55,665 nt of DNA from positions 1 to 55,665 of the forward strand of contig CAJXOW010000018.1 of NCBI GenBank assembly GCA_913057825.1. The letters run 5' to 3'. Of the stretch, positions 1-8,364 are shown in pieces. Each line of letters starts with the position of its first letter. Positions within the stretch are counted from its first letter, which is position 1. Source of the stretch: an uncultured Balneolaceae bacterium. Its GTDB lineage: Bacteria; Bacteroidota; Rhodothermia; Balneolales; Balneolaceae. The notes beneath the pieces are model-generated. The model had not been told where the DNA came from, did no database searches, and saw only the letters and a list, made by a program, of their open reading frames with translations. Both the position numbers and the translations under genes were made by a program.

Positions 1-744
1 TTAATCGACAAACTCGTGGCAAATAACAACATCGATCCAAAGCGAATCTATATCGTCGGATTCTCGATGGGGGGATCGGGAGTCTGGCAAGCGATAGCGG
101 CAAGGCCCAATTTTTTTGCCGCGGCAATACCGGCGGCCGGCGGGGTGTTATTTCCCTGGCAGTGGAACAAGGATCTTTTGTCGGTTCCCGTCTGGGCCTT
201 TCAGGGATCCAGCGACAGTATCACCGTACCGGCCAGACATCGGACTTCTTTCGAATATGCAAAGGAGCATGATGGGGATATGAAGTACACCGAGTTTAAG
301 GGTGCTGGTCACGGAATCCTCCAATACGTTTTCACACCCTCGGGTGAAATTCAGTATGATGGAGAGTACCAAACCCTCCTTTCCAGTGATGCCTGCGATA
401 AAGAGAAGAATGTCTGGAAGTGGATGTTTAAACAACAGCTAAGCAATGCAGTTCCAATCCATGAACCTGAACATTCGCCAAGTCAATTTGCCCTGAGGCA
501 GAACTATCCAAATCCTTTCAATCCGACGACGAAAATTGAATTCAGCCTCCCGCAGGCGAGCCATGTTAAACTTACCGTCTATGACAGGTTGGGGCGACCT
601 GTGGCCACACTGGTCGATGGAGAACGGCAATTAGGGAACCATTCTGTAACCTTTGATGCCAGCTCTTTGTCGAGCGGGGTGTATATTTACCGGATTAAGG
701 CTGAGGCATATAAAACCTCCAGGAAGATGTTATTGGTCAAATAG
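1..744 (+). CDS. T9SS-secreted alpha/beta-hydrolase (esterase/peptidase-like), 5'-truncated
   Basis: The reading frame is open from base 1, so the N-terminus lies outside the window; the GTG at 16 is an internal Val codon. The visible part begins in the second half of an alpha/beta-hydrolase fold. It shows the nucleophile elbow GFSMGG (Ser), a probable acid in GSSDSITVP and a catalytic His in GAGHGI, in the order seen in Bacteroidota secreted esterases/phospholipases of the prolyl-oligopeptidase/LpqC type. The last ~80 residues form a type IX secretion sorting domain: it opens with LRQNYPNPFNPTTKI and ends with YRIKAEAYKTSRKMLLVK. The protein is therefore expected to cross the outer membrane through the Por/T9SS machinery and be attached or released outside. 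The substrate cannot be told from sequence. No gene follows closely on this strand. Confidence 0.85.
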   Translation, partial: LIDKLVANNNIDPKRIYIVGFSMGGSGVWQAIAARPNFFAAAIPAAGGVLFPWQWNKDLLSVPVWAFQGSSDSITVPARHRTSFEYAKEHDGDMKYTEFKGAGHGILQYVFTPSGEIQYDGEYQTLLSSDACDKEKNVWKWMFKQQLSNAVPIHEPEHSPSQFALRQNYPNPFNPTTKIEFSLPQASHVKLTVYDRLGRPVATLVDGERQLGNHSVTFDASSLSSGVYIYRIKAEAYKTSRKMLLVK

Positions 745-930
745 TCTCATATGATCACATGAATAGGTAACGTGTTGGTATCCAAGTTGTCTATCAAATT
801 CAAATTATGTTGACCGAAGAGTGGAAAGTATACGGAGTATGTTCTTACTCAAAATATATAATTAGATAAAAAGGTCGGCCAGGTTCCATTAATAATTCTG
901 TAATGCATTTAAGTATAGGAGCAAGCATAT

Positions 931-1056
931 TTAATAAAAAAATAAATCCAAAATGGGGTTACTATAGATGATACCAACACCGATTGCAAATACTTCAAAA
1001 GCATTAATAGCTGGATCACCACAATAAGTGATCAAGAGCGCTGCTGGTCCGTCCAT
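931..1056 (-). CDS. Possible 41-aa hydrophobic small protein
   Basis: A short ORF reads MDGPAALLITYCGDPAINAF... and ends ...NPILDLFFY. It starts 2 nt after the stop of the 57-aa ORF at 1059-1232, a spacing typical of translational coupling. The C-terminal half (FEVFAIGVGII) is hydrophobic enough for one short membrane segment, and there is one Cys. No family is recognised. The surrounding ~1 kb is much more AT-rich than the flanking genes, suggesting transferred or decaying DNA. Support is limited to coupling with its neighbour and sensible composition. It may instead be a chance ORF. Confidence 0.3.
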   Translation of the reverse strand: MDGPAALLITYCGDPAINAFEVFAIGVGIIYSNPILDLFFY

Positions 1057-1058
1057 TT

Positions 1059-1232
1059 TTAATTGCGTTCGTGTGAATTAATAACTTTTAATTTCTCTAA
1101 ATAGTTGTTGATGTCTTTGATAATGTAATCCCTTTCATTTTTATCATCGGACTTTTCTAAAGCTTTAAGTGCAGATCTTATATTTGAAACCAACTGCTTT
1201 TCCTGTTTTGTCTGTATATCTGATTCATCCAT
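1059..1232 (-). CDS. Small charged helical protein, 57 aa, unknown function
   Basis: The ORF encodes MDESDIQTKQEKQLVSNIRS... and ends ...KVINSHERN. It is rich in Lys/Asp/Glu with regularly spaced Leu/Ile, and probably forms one or two amphipathic helices. There is no signal peptide, metal motif or recognised family. It is followed after 2 nt by the 41-aa hydrophobic ORF at 931-1056, so the two could be a small bicistronic unit (for example a soluble partner and a membrane peptide), but that pairing is inference only. No SD precedes the start, which is normal for this group. Composition is AT-rich relative to neighbours. Confidence 0.4.
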   Translation of the reverse strand: MDESDIQTKQEKQLVSNIRSALKALEKSDDKNERDYIIKDINNYLEKLKVINSHERN

Positions 1233-1382
1233 TATTTAGTAGGTTAATTAGAATATGGGTTGCTAAACTAACATGTAAATTGACAGTTGTTAAAATAAAG
1301 AGGTAAATTAAACTTTCATTGATAAAGGGCAACCCCGGTTTATATAAGAATTTGATCTGGTAACTCCTGACAATTATTTCTG

Positions 1383-1541
1383 ATGAGCTTTCTTACGCTA
1401 TTGATATCCTTTTCGGCCTTATTCACGCCACCCGATTCAACCGGGATTGACTCGGTGATGATATATGATGCGATCAGAGATATCTATCGATTAGAGACAA
1501 AAGGATTCAGCCAGTCGCGGAAGATGCTGTTGGTGAAGTAG
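1383..1541 (+). pseudogene. Remnant of a T9SS sorting tail
   Basis: A 53-codon open frame ends in DIYRLETKGFSQSRKMLLVK and a TAG stop. This is the terminal motif of a type IX secretion C-terminal domain and closely parallels the end of the gene at 1-744 (YRIKAEAYKTSRKMLLVK). The usual upstream part (NYPNPFNP motif, beta-strands, GVY turn) is missing, and the residues before it do not look like a cargo domain. The likeliest reading is the eroded 3' end of a second T9SS cargo gene, or a partial duplication of the tail. Confidence 0.6.
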
Positions 1542-1720
1542 TATTTATATACTCATGAAATTTTAATTGGTCTCTCGTTGTTTGGTTTTATGAATATTAT
1601 TTTTCAAGAGCTACGAGGATTAAGCATTTTGGGATTGTGAATAATCATGACCTGAAAAGTTTTTTTTATCTCCTAAATAATCATGTGATTTTTCAAATCC
1701 TTCAATAAAGCTAATCTAAC

Positions 1721-1729
1721 AGGAGGTGG
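1721..1729 (+). promoter_or_regulatory. Strong Shine-Dalgarno AGGAGGTGG
   Basis: A near-perfect SD sits 4 nt before the ATG at 1734. Other starts in this window lack a comparable SD, in line with the known SD-poor initiation of Bacteroidota, so this site stands out and fixes the start of the downstream membrane protein. Confidence 0.75.
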
Positions 1730-1733
1730 GCTT

Positions 1734-2225
1734 ATGAGTGCTGATTTTGGGGTAGCGGCCCTGGCGGGACTGGGTGGAGTAGTCGTGATGACAGTCCTTA
1801 TGTACATCATGGTGGCATTCGGGTTCCGGGTAGACATTCCCTATTTAATCGGTACCCGCTATGTGAATCCCGATCGCTCAGGGATGGTCTATTTTATAGG
1901 ATTTCTTCTTCATCTTATGATCGGTATTCTGTGGGGCTTTATTTATACTCTTCTAATGATCGGCATGGTGGAATCTCCCAACCTGATGCTCGGGTTCCTG
2001 TTTGGGACCGCCCATGGAATCTTTGTCGGGGTGCTTATCAGTACGTTTGCCGACAGACACCCGCATGTCGGACAGGACAAAGCCATCCCGGATCCTGGGA
2101 TGTTCGGTAACCGGTGGGGGATAAGCGTTCCCTTCATGATCATTTTGCTGCACATTGTTTACGGGCTGACCATGACCTATCTATACAACATGCTGTACCA
2201 TCCTGAGCTCATGCCTGCCATGTAG
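1734..2225 (+). CDS. Four-helix membrane protein of unknown function
   Basis: This 163-aa protein has about four predicted transmembrane helices: roughly residues 7-30 (VAALAGLGGVVVMTVLMYIM), 50-78, 85-105 and 133-155. A hydrophilic loop between helices 3 and 4 contains STFADRHPHVGQDKAIPDPGMFG, with two His that could bind metal. There is no signal peptide beyond the first helix. It resembles small uncharacterised integral membrane proteins, but I do not recognise the family with certainty. The start is fixed by the SD at 1721-1729. It is monocistronic: the upstream DNA is the AT-rich island and the downstream gene points the other way. Confidence 0.75.
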   Translation: MSADFGVAALAGLGGVVVMTVLMYIMVAFGFRVDIPYLIGTRYVNPDRSGMVYFIGFLLHLMIGILWGFIYTLLMIGMVESPNLMLGFLFGTAHGIFVGVLISTFADRHPHVGQDKAIPDPGMFGNRWGISVPFMIILLHIVYGLTMTYLYNMLYHPELMPAM

Positions 2226-2351
2226 ATGTGAGGTCGACTTCCATTCTTGATTCCCTGCAAAGTGCTCAAAGCGATGCATCAACCGTGCTAGCGTGACTAT
2301 CCCACGAAGTGACACTTGGACTAATGGGTTGCTGTAATGGCGATATCCAGG

Positions 2352-4748
2352 TTATTTTAATTCTTTCTGGACCACTTTTTTCACTTGATGGCCTGCCAAT
2401 GAGTAATTTTTGAGTTCTATTTCTGCCTGTTCCAGGCAACGTTTCAGGTTAGGCGTAGCTTTTAGGTCAAACGGGATGACGGTACCCATGGAGATACTAA
2501 CTCCTTTTCTACACCCCAGCATGGACGAGTCCAATTTGCCCGCCAGCCGGTTGACTTTTTTATCGTATCCAGCTGCGAAATAAAGCCACATTTCAACACC
2601 GGGAGAGTTAAATTCCTTTACATATTGATCTAGCTCCACCTTATCCATCTTTTTCATACCAACAAGCAACTTGTACTTCAACAGCTCAAGGTCTTTTTCG
2701 GTCGAGTCCATTTTGGCCAATATCGACTTGGCTTTTTCGATTTGATCATTAAAAATCACAAATCGGACATAAAACAGGGAATCCTGTCGGGTATTCGGCT
2801 CGTAGGATTGCAGTACCTGACCGGGTTTGTCCAGGGCCAGCAGGGCCAAACGGTCTAAAAAATGATAAGAATTGGATAATGGATCTTGCTGCAACTTATA
2901 TTTATTTAACCGGTGGTTGAGCTCGGCATAGCCTGTTGCACTTAAACCGGTCGTGGCCCACCCCGGTGCTCCGTGCACGTAATACTGCGCGGCTTCCGGA
3001 CTGTTGTTGATTTTACGAGCTATTTCTGGAATATCTTCCCAATTATTGGAAAAATAGGCTTTACTAAACCTATAAAAGAGGCGTGCTCCTTTATAAGTGG
3101 TATGCCGGATGGCCTTGCGATAATTTTCATGAAACCGTTCAAAGGCCTGCTCAGCACTAATAGAGTCTCCGGGAGGGGGTGATATATCGTCAAAGATTAA
3201 ATGAGTTAAAGCATCAGTTCGCAAATGATAGGCATCGGCAAAGGTGGAATCCAAACGGATCGCTTTGTCAAACAATTTATTCGCCTTCCAAATGCCGTTC
3301 AATCCCTCTGAATGACTTTTATTGAGAAGCTGCTTCCCTTTGAGCATGGCCTCATAGGCTTTTACATTTTGGGTGCCATAGTTAAACATGCGCTTCCGCT
3401 GCTTCTCGTCGAGGTATATATCCAGCGCATCAACAATATTGGTCGCAATCTTTTGCTGGACATTGAAGATGGAGTCAACGGATTGGCTGTAGTTTTTACT
3501 CCACAGGTGATCACCTTCTTCGGCGTGGACAAGCTGAACGGAGATGCGGAAACGATCTCCAAATCGGCGGACCGATCCCTCCACAATATGCTCAACCTGC
3601 AGAGAATCGGCAATTAGGCGGACCGGTATGTTCTTGTCTTTAAAGGCAAAGGAGGATGTGCGGGCCGGCACCCTCAGACCGTCAATTCGGGCAAGACTGG
3701 TCAGGATCTCCTCGGTTAGTCCGTCAGCAAACCACTGTTGATTCTTGTCCGGTGAAAAATCCTGAAAGGGAAGAACAGCGACAGATTGTTTATGCTTCGA
3801 TTCCGTCGATGGGGCAGACTCCCGGCCTGTTGCAGGCTGGTTGCCGCCGAATCCGCTGTACCACCAGAGGCCCAAGGCGGCCAGGCATACCAAAGCCAGT
3901 CCGGCCGCTATGGCCGCTTTAGATTGGAAGCCGGACTTTTTTAGCTCCTCCGGATCTTCAGACCGATCCTCCGTGGAGGACTTCGCCGTTTGATCTTTGT
4001 CGACGGTGGACGATGAAGGGGGGATGTTCCGTGCGGCTTCATCCAGCCCGCTGGTCAACTCCCGCATTACGTTCTCTTTACTATTTCCGAGTTCATCGTG
4101 CAACTTCCGGGCAAAATCCTGTCCCACCTCCAAGGCCTCGGTTTTCCGGTCAGCTGCCGTAAGGGCCACCATGAGTCGTCTGACCACTTCGGTATCGAAT
4201 GGCGATTCATGATGAGATTCCAGCCACCATTGGACGGCCTCTTCCAGATTCCCCCCGCGTTCGGCTTCTTCCGCGCGCGATTGCAGTAGATCCAGGTATT
4301 TCCGATGTAATTCCTTTCGCTTCAGGTCCAACCATTGTTCGAACTCGACGGAAGCATCGGGAACATGCAACCCTTCGAGCAGGTCGCCACGATAGTGATC
4401 CAGCGCTTTTTCATGATTCTTTTTGTCGATCGTTTCTTCGAAGGCATGAACATCACACCAGAGCCGTCCCACCTTGATTTCTTCATTCCCCCGATTCACC
4501 ACAATATCGTCGCCCAGGGCATCCCGCATTTGATATATGATATTGCTGAGGGCATTGCGTGCATTTTTTTGAGAGCTTTCCGGCCAGAACAGGGGCAGCA
4601 GGGTGTCGCGACGTTTGAAATCATCGGGACGTTCCAGGGTCAGATAAGATAGCAGGGCTAAACGCTTGGAGCCCGACAGAAATGAATTTTTCAACCTCCC
4701 CGCTTCATCCCGCAGTTCGGGGGCCCCCAGTATATAAAGTTCAATCAT
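2352..4748 (-). CDS. Membrane-anchored BTAD-type regulator with TolB-like domain and TPR-like C-terminus
   Basis: This 798-aa protein starts MIELYILGAPELRD. Residues 1-95 look like the winged-helix DNA-binding domain of SARP/BTAD regulators (PKRLALL-like core, RRDTLLPLFWPES, RNALSNIIYQMRDALGDD). Residues ~95-235 look like the bacterial transcriptional activator (BTAD) helical repeats. After a charged linker there is one membrane span at ~272-296 (AAIAAGLALVCLAALGLWWY). Residues ~315-440 match the TolB-N/FlgO-like domain common in this architecture (SVAVLPFQDFSPDKNQQWFADGLTEEIL). The remaining ~350 residues are helical and TPR-like. The layout implies a one-component membrane-bound regulator with a cytoplasmic DNA-binding domain and an extracytoplasmic sensing part. 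Neither ligand nor target is evident. It is transcribed alone, with AT-rich DNA upstream. Confidence 0.8.
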   Translation of the reverse strand: MIELYILGAPELRDEAGRLKNSFLSGSKRLALLSYLTLERPDDFKRRDTLLPLFWPESSQKNARNALSNIIYQMRDALGDDIVVNRGNEEIKVGRLWCDVHAFEETIDKKNHEKALDHYRGDLLEGLHVPDASVEFEQWLDLKRKELHRKYLDLLQSRAEEAERGGNLEEAVQWWLESHHESPFDTEVVRRLMVALTAADRKTEALEVGQDFARKLHDELGNSKENVMRELTSGLDEAARNIPPSSSTVDKDQTAKSSTEDRSEDPEELKKSGFQSKAAIAAGLALVCLAALGLWWYSGFGGNQPATGRESAPSTESKHKQSVAVLPFQDFSPDKNQQWFADGLTEEILTSLARIDGLRVPARTSSFAFKDKNIPVRLIADSLQVEHIVEGSVRRFGDRFRISVQLVHAEEGDHLWSKNYSQSVDSIFNVQQKIATNIVDALDIYLDEKQRKRMFNYGTQNVKAYEAMLKGKQLLNKSHSEGLNGIWKANKLFDKAIRLDSTFADAYHLRTDALTHLIFDDISPPPGDSISAEQAFERFHENYRKAIRHTTYKGARLFYRFSKAYFSNNWEDIPEIARKINNSPEAAQYYVHGAPGWATTGLSATGYAELNHRLNKYKLQQDPLSNSYHFLDRLALLALDKPGQVLQSYEPNTRQDSLFYVRFVIFNDQIEKAKSILAKMDSTEKDLELLKYKLLVGMKKMDKVELDQYVKEFNSPGVEMWLYFAAGYDKKVNRLAGKLDSSMLGCRKGVSISMGTVIPFDLKATPNLKRCLEQAEIELKNYSLAGHQVKKVVQKELK

Positions 4749-5034
4749 GGTTTATCCTATCCCATTAATTAGCGCTCTCAAGACCCTTAGATTTAAATCT
4801 AATGATTCTCTAAGAACTAGCAAAGAAAGGTTTTTAATATGCATACCTGAGGAAGTTCAGTTTCCTGTATTCAGGGCTATCAACTATCCGGGTCTCTGGG
4901 TATTTAACCTTATGGCTGTAACTGCTGACTCAAAATAAAAATGGGGAAGTGATAAAACTGTATCCTGTAAGTGCTACCGCGGGTGGAATTCTTTACCCCA
5001 AATAAGACAGCTTCAATAAAATAGATAATTACAA

Positions 5035-5544
5035 ATGCATACTTTAGCCAGATGTGACTTTCAAATTACATTTCTACTTGTTTGCACAAGTTTAATCATT
5101 CTTGGCTGCAATGAATCCAATCCCGCAAACGCTGACTCGAATGATGAGAAAACAGTTTCATACAAACCATATGTGGGCCAGTGGGAAGGGAAAGGCCCCT
5201 ATCATATTAAAGATAATCCCTGGGATGCCGACTCCATATACGTTACGAATTTTGAAGTAACCAATGCCAGCGCTGCGGTCGGTGATTCCGTGGGATATTT
5301 CAAACTCAATAATAAAGTCGAATATTGTTGGGGAGCCATATTCGCCGATGAGCAACAAGGAGGAAAGAAAGTTGTTGATTTCAGTGAGGCCAGACACGAT
5401 AGCTGCGGGGGTGGCAGGGGTGAATTTTTCCTGTCCTATCATACAAATGAAGCAAACGAAAAGGTTCTTAAGATAGAAGCGAATCCTTCAGGAGAAATAG
5501 CCGATCAGGATCCATGGTATTCCGCAACCTTGCACGCCAAATAA
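5035..5544 (+). CDS. Predicted lipoprotein, 169 aa
   Basis: The N-terminus MHTLARCDFQITFLLVCTSLIILGC is a lipoprotein signal with lipobox ILGC; the lipidated Cys is residue 25, followed by a disordered, Asn/Asp-rich tether. The mature part (VGQWEGKGPYHI..., NKVEYCWGAIF, RHDSCGGGRGEFFLSYHT) looks like a small beta-rich domain with two further Cys that could form a disulfide. No family is recognised. It stands alone between a divergent regulator (start 4748) and the convergent DUF3179 gene (end 5615). Confidence 0.7.
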   Translation: MHTLARCDFQITFLLVCTSLIILGCNESNPANADSNDEKTVSYKPYVGQWEGKGPYHIKDNPWDADSIYVTNFEVTNASAAVGDSVGYFKLNNKVEYCWGAIFADEQQGGKKVVDFSEARHDSCGGGRGEFFLSYHTNEANEKVLKIEANPSGEIADQDPWYSATLHAK

Positions 5545-5614
5545 AAATAATGTGCTTAATTTTCATAAGTAATTGATTTGCCGCATTCGCCAACATTAAA
5601 AAAGTATGGACCGT

Positions 5615-6793
5615 CTAATATTCCGGAATACTGGTGACAGGCTGCGGTCTTAAAATGGGCAGGCCGGGGAAGAAGTCGGCGAAGGCGAACCAGTAGCCGT
5701 TGTAGGACTGGGTGGATCGGAGCTGCTGACCTTTTTTCGGACCCGACACAGCCTCTCCGAATATATTCCATTCGCTGCCGGACTCGTCTTTCAGGACCAC
5801 GGGATATTCTCCCCTGACGGCGCTGAAAGTAAGTGTGTTGCCATCGATGGTGCGGTAGTAGGATTCGACGATATTATCCCTGTTGCTGCCAAATATCACG
5901 ATTTTCTTTCCTTCAATTTCAGTGTTCGATACGGTAAGTTCCGATCCGAACTCTTTGATGGGATAGGCTACGTATGAGCTGTCGATTTCGATCCCGTGTA
6001 CCCGTTCTTTATTGGGCAAACGGTCGTCTTTGTTTCCCACCGGAAACAGCAGGAAATCATCGTCTGTTTTATAATCTCCATATGGGTACCGGTTGTAATC
6101 TCGTGAATACCCGGTCTGCAGGCTGAGGACTTTAGATGAAGGATAACTGTTAAGCCAGGTCGACCATTTGGCTTCGACAATATTGAACGTCTCCACATTA
6201 AAGCCTTTGTTCTCACCATGGACGCTGAGGTTTAACATCTGGGACCATTCACTGTCGGTTTGCCGATCATAGGGGATAAGATTATTCTTGTAGAGTAAAC
6301 CGGATACGCCAAACTCGGTTACCTCTCCATTTATTACACGATTCCAGGCAATAGCCGTACCGGTCAGCGGACAATAAGTGACGCATACCGGGGTGTTGAG
6401 CAGCTGATCATTAACGATTTCGTGATAATCCAGAATTTTATGAGGATAAGCCCGAACTTCGTCTCCGATTTTAATACCGATAACCAGGTCACTTGGATCC
6501 AGGTGGCCGATATTGGTGGCTAACGTGAAATTCGGATCATCGATCGAGGGAATCCCGTCCTTTCCGGGTCCGCCGTCTACGATGTCGCTCCTGGGAATCA
6601 GCCACTCAGCATCGGCAGAACTTCCGGGTTCGTTGCCGGTGTCGGTAGAGTCGGATCGGGTAGTATCCGTTACGGGAGGATCCCCTTTGTCGTCCCGGTT
6701 GTCTGAAGTATTGATGACGCTGTCCGAGTCACAGTGAACAAGGAGCAGCAGAAACAGGAAGCCGGTTACTATGAGCGAAATTGGTTTCTTCAT
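5615..6793 (-). CDS. DUF3179 lipoprotein, paralog 1
   Basis: The chosen start gives MKKPISLIVTGFLFLLLLVHC, a clean lipoprotein signal with Cys 21 as the lipid anchor, then an Asp/Ser/Thr-rich tether. The frame stays open upstream to 7045, but that stretch runs through a C/G-run repeat and would bury the signal peptide, so it is rejected. The mature protein carries the DUF3179 signature: GKDGIPSIDDPNFTLA, GIKIGDEVRAYPHKILDYHEIVND, VTYCPLTGTAIAW, FGVSGLLYKNNLIPYDRQT, SEWSQML, TGYSRDYNRYPYGDY and a C-terminal YWFAFADFFPG. Family function is not established. The usual CPLC pair is CPLT here, so one Cys is lost compared with the paralog at 7383. The two paralogs are divergent across a 589-bp gap. 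Confidence 0.88.
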   Translation of the reverse strand: MKKPISLIVTGFLFLLLLVHCDSDSVINTSDNRDDKGDPPVTDTTRSDSTDTGNEPGSSADAEWLIPRSDIVDGGPGKDGIPSIDDPNFTLATNIGHLDPSDLVIGIKIGDEVRAYPHKILDYHEIVNDQLLNTPVCVTYCPLTGTAIAWNRVINGEVTEFGVSGLLYKNNLIPYDRQTDSEWSQMLNLSVHGENKGFNVETFNIVEAKWSTWLNSYPSSKVLSLQTGYSRDYNRYPYGDYKTDDDFLLFPVGNKDDRLPNKERVHGIEIDSSYVAYPIKEFGSELTVSNTEIEGKKIVIFGSNRDNIVESYYRTIDGNTLTFSAVRGEYPVVLKDESGSEWNIFGEAVSGPKKGQQLRSTQSYNGYWFAFADFFPGLPILRPQPVTSIPEY

Positions 6794-6946
6794 GATAATG
6801 GGGGTTCTGGGACTTTGATAGCAAATGTTCCCTACATACATATGGTGATATCTGGATTGGTTATTTGCCTGAGTAATGCCTGAATTGACCTGCTTCTTTA
6901 ATAAAGATGAGTTTAAATGGGAATTTCTTACTTGAAAACAGCATTT

Positions 6947-7034
6947 GTCCTCCCCCTTACCCCCTCCAGAGGGGGAATGTAAGGCAACCGAAGTAAAAAA
7001 ACGTTCCCCCTTCGGAGGGGGAAAGGGGGAGGAC
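6947..7034. repeat. C/G-run inverted repeat with conserved interior (copy 1)
   Basis: Arms at about 6947-6975 and 7005-7034 are C-run and G-run complements (GTCCTCCCCCTT ... AAGGGGGAGGAC). The interior contains TAAGGCAACCGAAGTAAAAA. The same interior occurs at 41540-41561, and TAAGGCAACA follows the arm copy at 34685. The DNA after it (CTATATGCAAAATTAATTCAA) resembles the tail after the 7062 and 41521 copies. This and the next repeat fill most of the 589-bp divergent gap between the two DUF3179 genes; no other gene was seen in that gap. Confidence 0.75.
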
Positions 7035-7061
7035 TCTATATGCAAAATTAATTCAACAAGG

Positions 7062-7115
7062 CTTTCCCCTTATTAACCAGAAAGGGGGAGGACGCTATAG
7101 CAAAATCAGTCAAAA
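7062..7115. repeat. C/G-run repeat, partial copy with conserved tail
   Basis: A shorter palindrome (CTTTCCCCTTATTAACCAGA, then AAGGGGGAGGAC) is followed by GCTATAGCAAAATCAGTCAA, a tail shared with the copy near 41595-41617. The 8-bp loop resembles that of the copy at 34685 (TTTATGATTAATAAGGGG). Confidence 0.6.
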
Positions 7116-7382
7116 CGATCCCTTTGAAAAGTAATAAAGATGAAAGGGGGGGATATAAGAATTAGTCAGCCAAAAACCTCCAGACCGCCTTTTTCCCGGC
7201 AGTGAAGAAATGTGAAAAGATGAACAAAAGTCAGCAGTAAGTAATAACAGCTGGAATCAAGAAGTAATTTTTTTGTCTCCAATCTCATCTATACTACAGG
7301 AAGTCATAGCACTGCAGAACAATCCAATTTCCGAAAATTACCTTAAAATTATCTGTCAAAAATTTACAGCAAAATCTCCCTT

Positions 7383-8363
7383 ATGATTCCCCAGATGATA
7401 AAATACGCGGACAGCGACTCCATGCTAATAGCAGTAATCTTATGGGGCATAACATTCGGCAGTCTTTTTCTGCTCGCTTCAAGTCCAGTACATGCACAGA
7501 CTAAAAACGGTTTTGATTTGAGCAACGCTTCGATTCCGGCCGAAGAAATACAATCCGGCGGACCGCCGAGAGATGGCATTCCCGCCCTGGATCAACCGGC
7601 ATTCAAGAACGTGGAAGAGGTTAATTGGCTGGATGGAAAGGACAGGATATTGGGTATCACGCGCAACGGGGTCTCCAAAGCCTACCCCATTCGAATATTA
7701 AACTGGCATGAGATCGTCAATGACCAATTTAAAGATGAGCACATCCTGGTCACCTATTGTCCGCTGTGTCGTTCGGGGATGGCTTTTATCTCGACCGTCG
7801 ACGGTAAAACCCTGGATTTCGGCGTATCGGGACTGCTGTATAACAGCGATGTATTGATGTATGACCGGCAGACCGAATCGCTCTGGTCACAGTTAATGGC
7901 CAAGGCGGTCAGCGGTCCGATGCAGGGAATCCGGCTCGATCAGATTGCCATCTCACATACCACCTGGCAAGACTGGCAATCCAATCATCCGGAAACCAAA
8001 GTGTTGAGTCGTAATACCGGCTATGACCGCAATTATAATCGTGATCCCTATTCGGGTTATGATAAAAATAATCAGGTATATTTTCCGGTGAGCAACGAGG
8101 ACGATACTTATCACCGCAAGGCCCTGGTAATGGGAGTGGTGCAGGATGATTTCAAAAAGGCTTATCCATTCCCTGAATTGAAGGAACATAAGGTTTCGTT
8201 TAAAGACCAATTAAATGATCAAATGGTAACGGTGTATTATGACGCGAAAAACAACACGGGAAAAATTATAACTGAGGAAGGTGAGGAGGTCCCAACGGTC
8301 ATAACCTATTGGTTCGCATGGTCGGCCTTCTACCCGGATAGCAAGATTTTTAAGGCAGAATAG
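7383..8363 (+). CDS. DUF3179 secreted protein, paralog 2
   Basis: This 326-aa protein carries an N-terminal hydrophobic signal (LIAVILWGITFGSLFLLASSPVHA/Q); an internal ATG at 7422 would give a shorter, more typical signal peptide and is the alternative start. Being a cleavable signal without a lipobox, it predicts a periplasmic or secreted form, unlike the lipoprotein paralog at 5615. DUF3179 hallmarks are all present: GGPPRDGIPALDQPAF, GVSKAYPIRILNWHEIVND, VTYCPLCRSGMAF with the intact CPLC pair, DFGVSGLLYNSDVLMYDRQTES, LWSQLM and YWFAWSAFYPD near the end. Biochemical role is unknown for the family. The gene's stop is one base before the hairpin element at 8365. Confidence 0.88.
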   Translation: MIPQMIKYADSDSMLIAVILWGITFGSLFLLASSPVHAQTKNGFDLSNASIPAEEIQSGGPPRDGIPALDQPAFKNVEEVNWLDGKDRILGITRNGVSKAYPIRILNWHEIVNDQFKDEHILVTYCPLCRSGMAFISTVDGKTLDFGVSGLLYNSDVLMYDRQTESLWSQLMAKAVSGPMQGIRLDQIAISHTTWQDWQSNHPETKVLSRNTGYDRNYNRDPYSGYDKNNQVYFPVSNEDDTYHRKALVMGVVQDDFKKAYPFPELKEHKVSFKDQLNDQMVTVYYDAKNNTGKIITEEGEEVPTVITYWFAWSAFYPDSKIFKAE

Positions 8364-8364
8364 A

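Noticed and set aside
4747..4938. 63-aa ORF after the BTAD regulator start
   Set aside because: It overlaps the regulator's start on the other strand and shows no coding features.
4965..4995. T-box-like string GCTACCGCGGGTGG
   Set aside because: It resembles part of the T-box consensus by chance only; no specifier stem or terminator pair is seen and the following gene is an unknown lipoprotein.
6794..7045. Upstream extension of the DUF3179 lipoprotein frame
   Set aside because: The extension is encoded by a C/G-run repeat and would bury the lipoprotein signal that starts at 6793.
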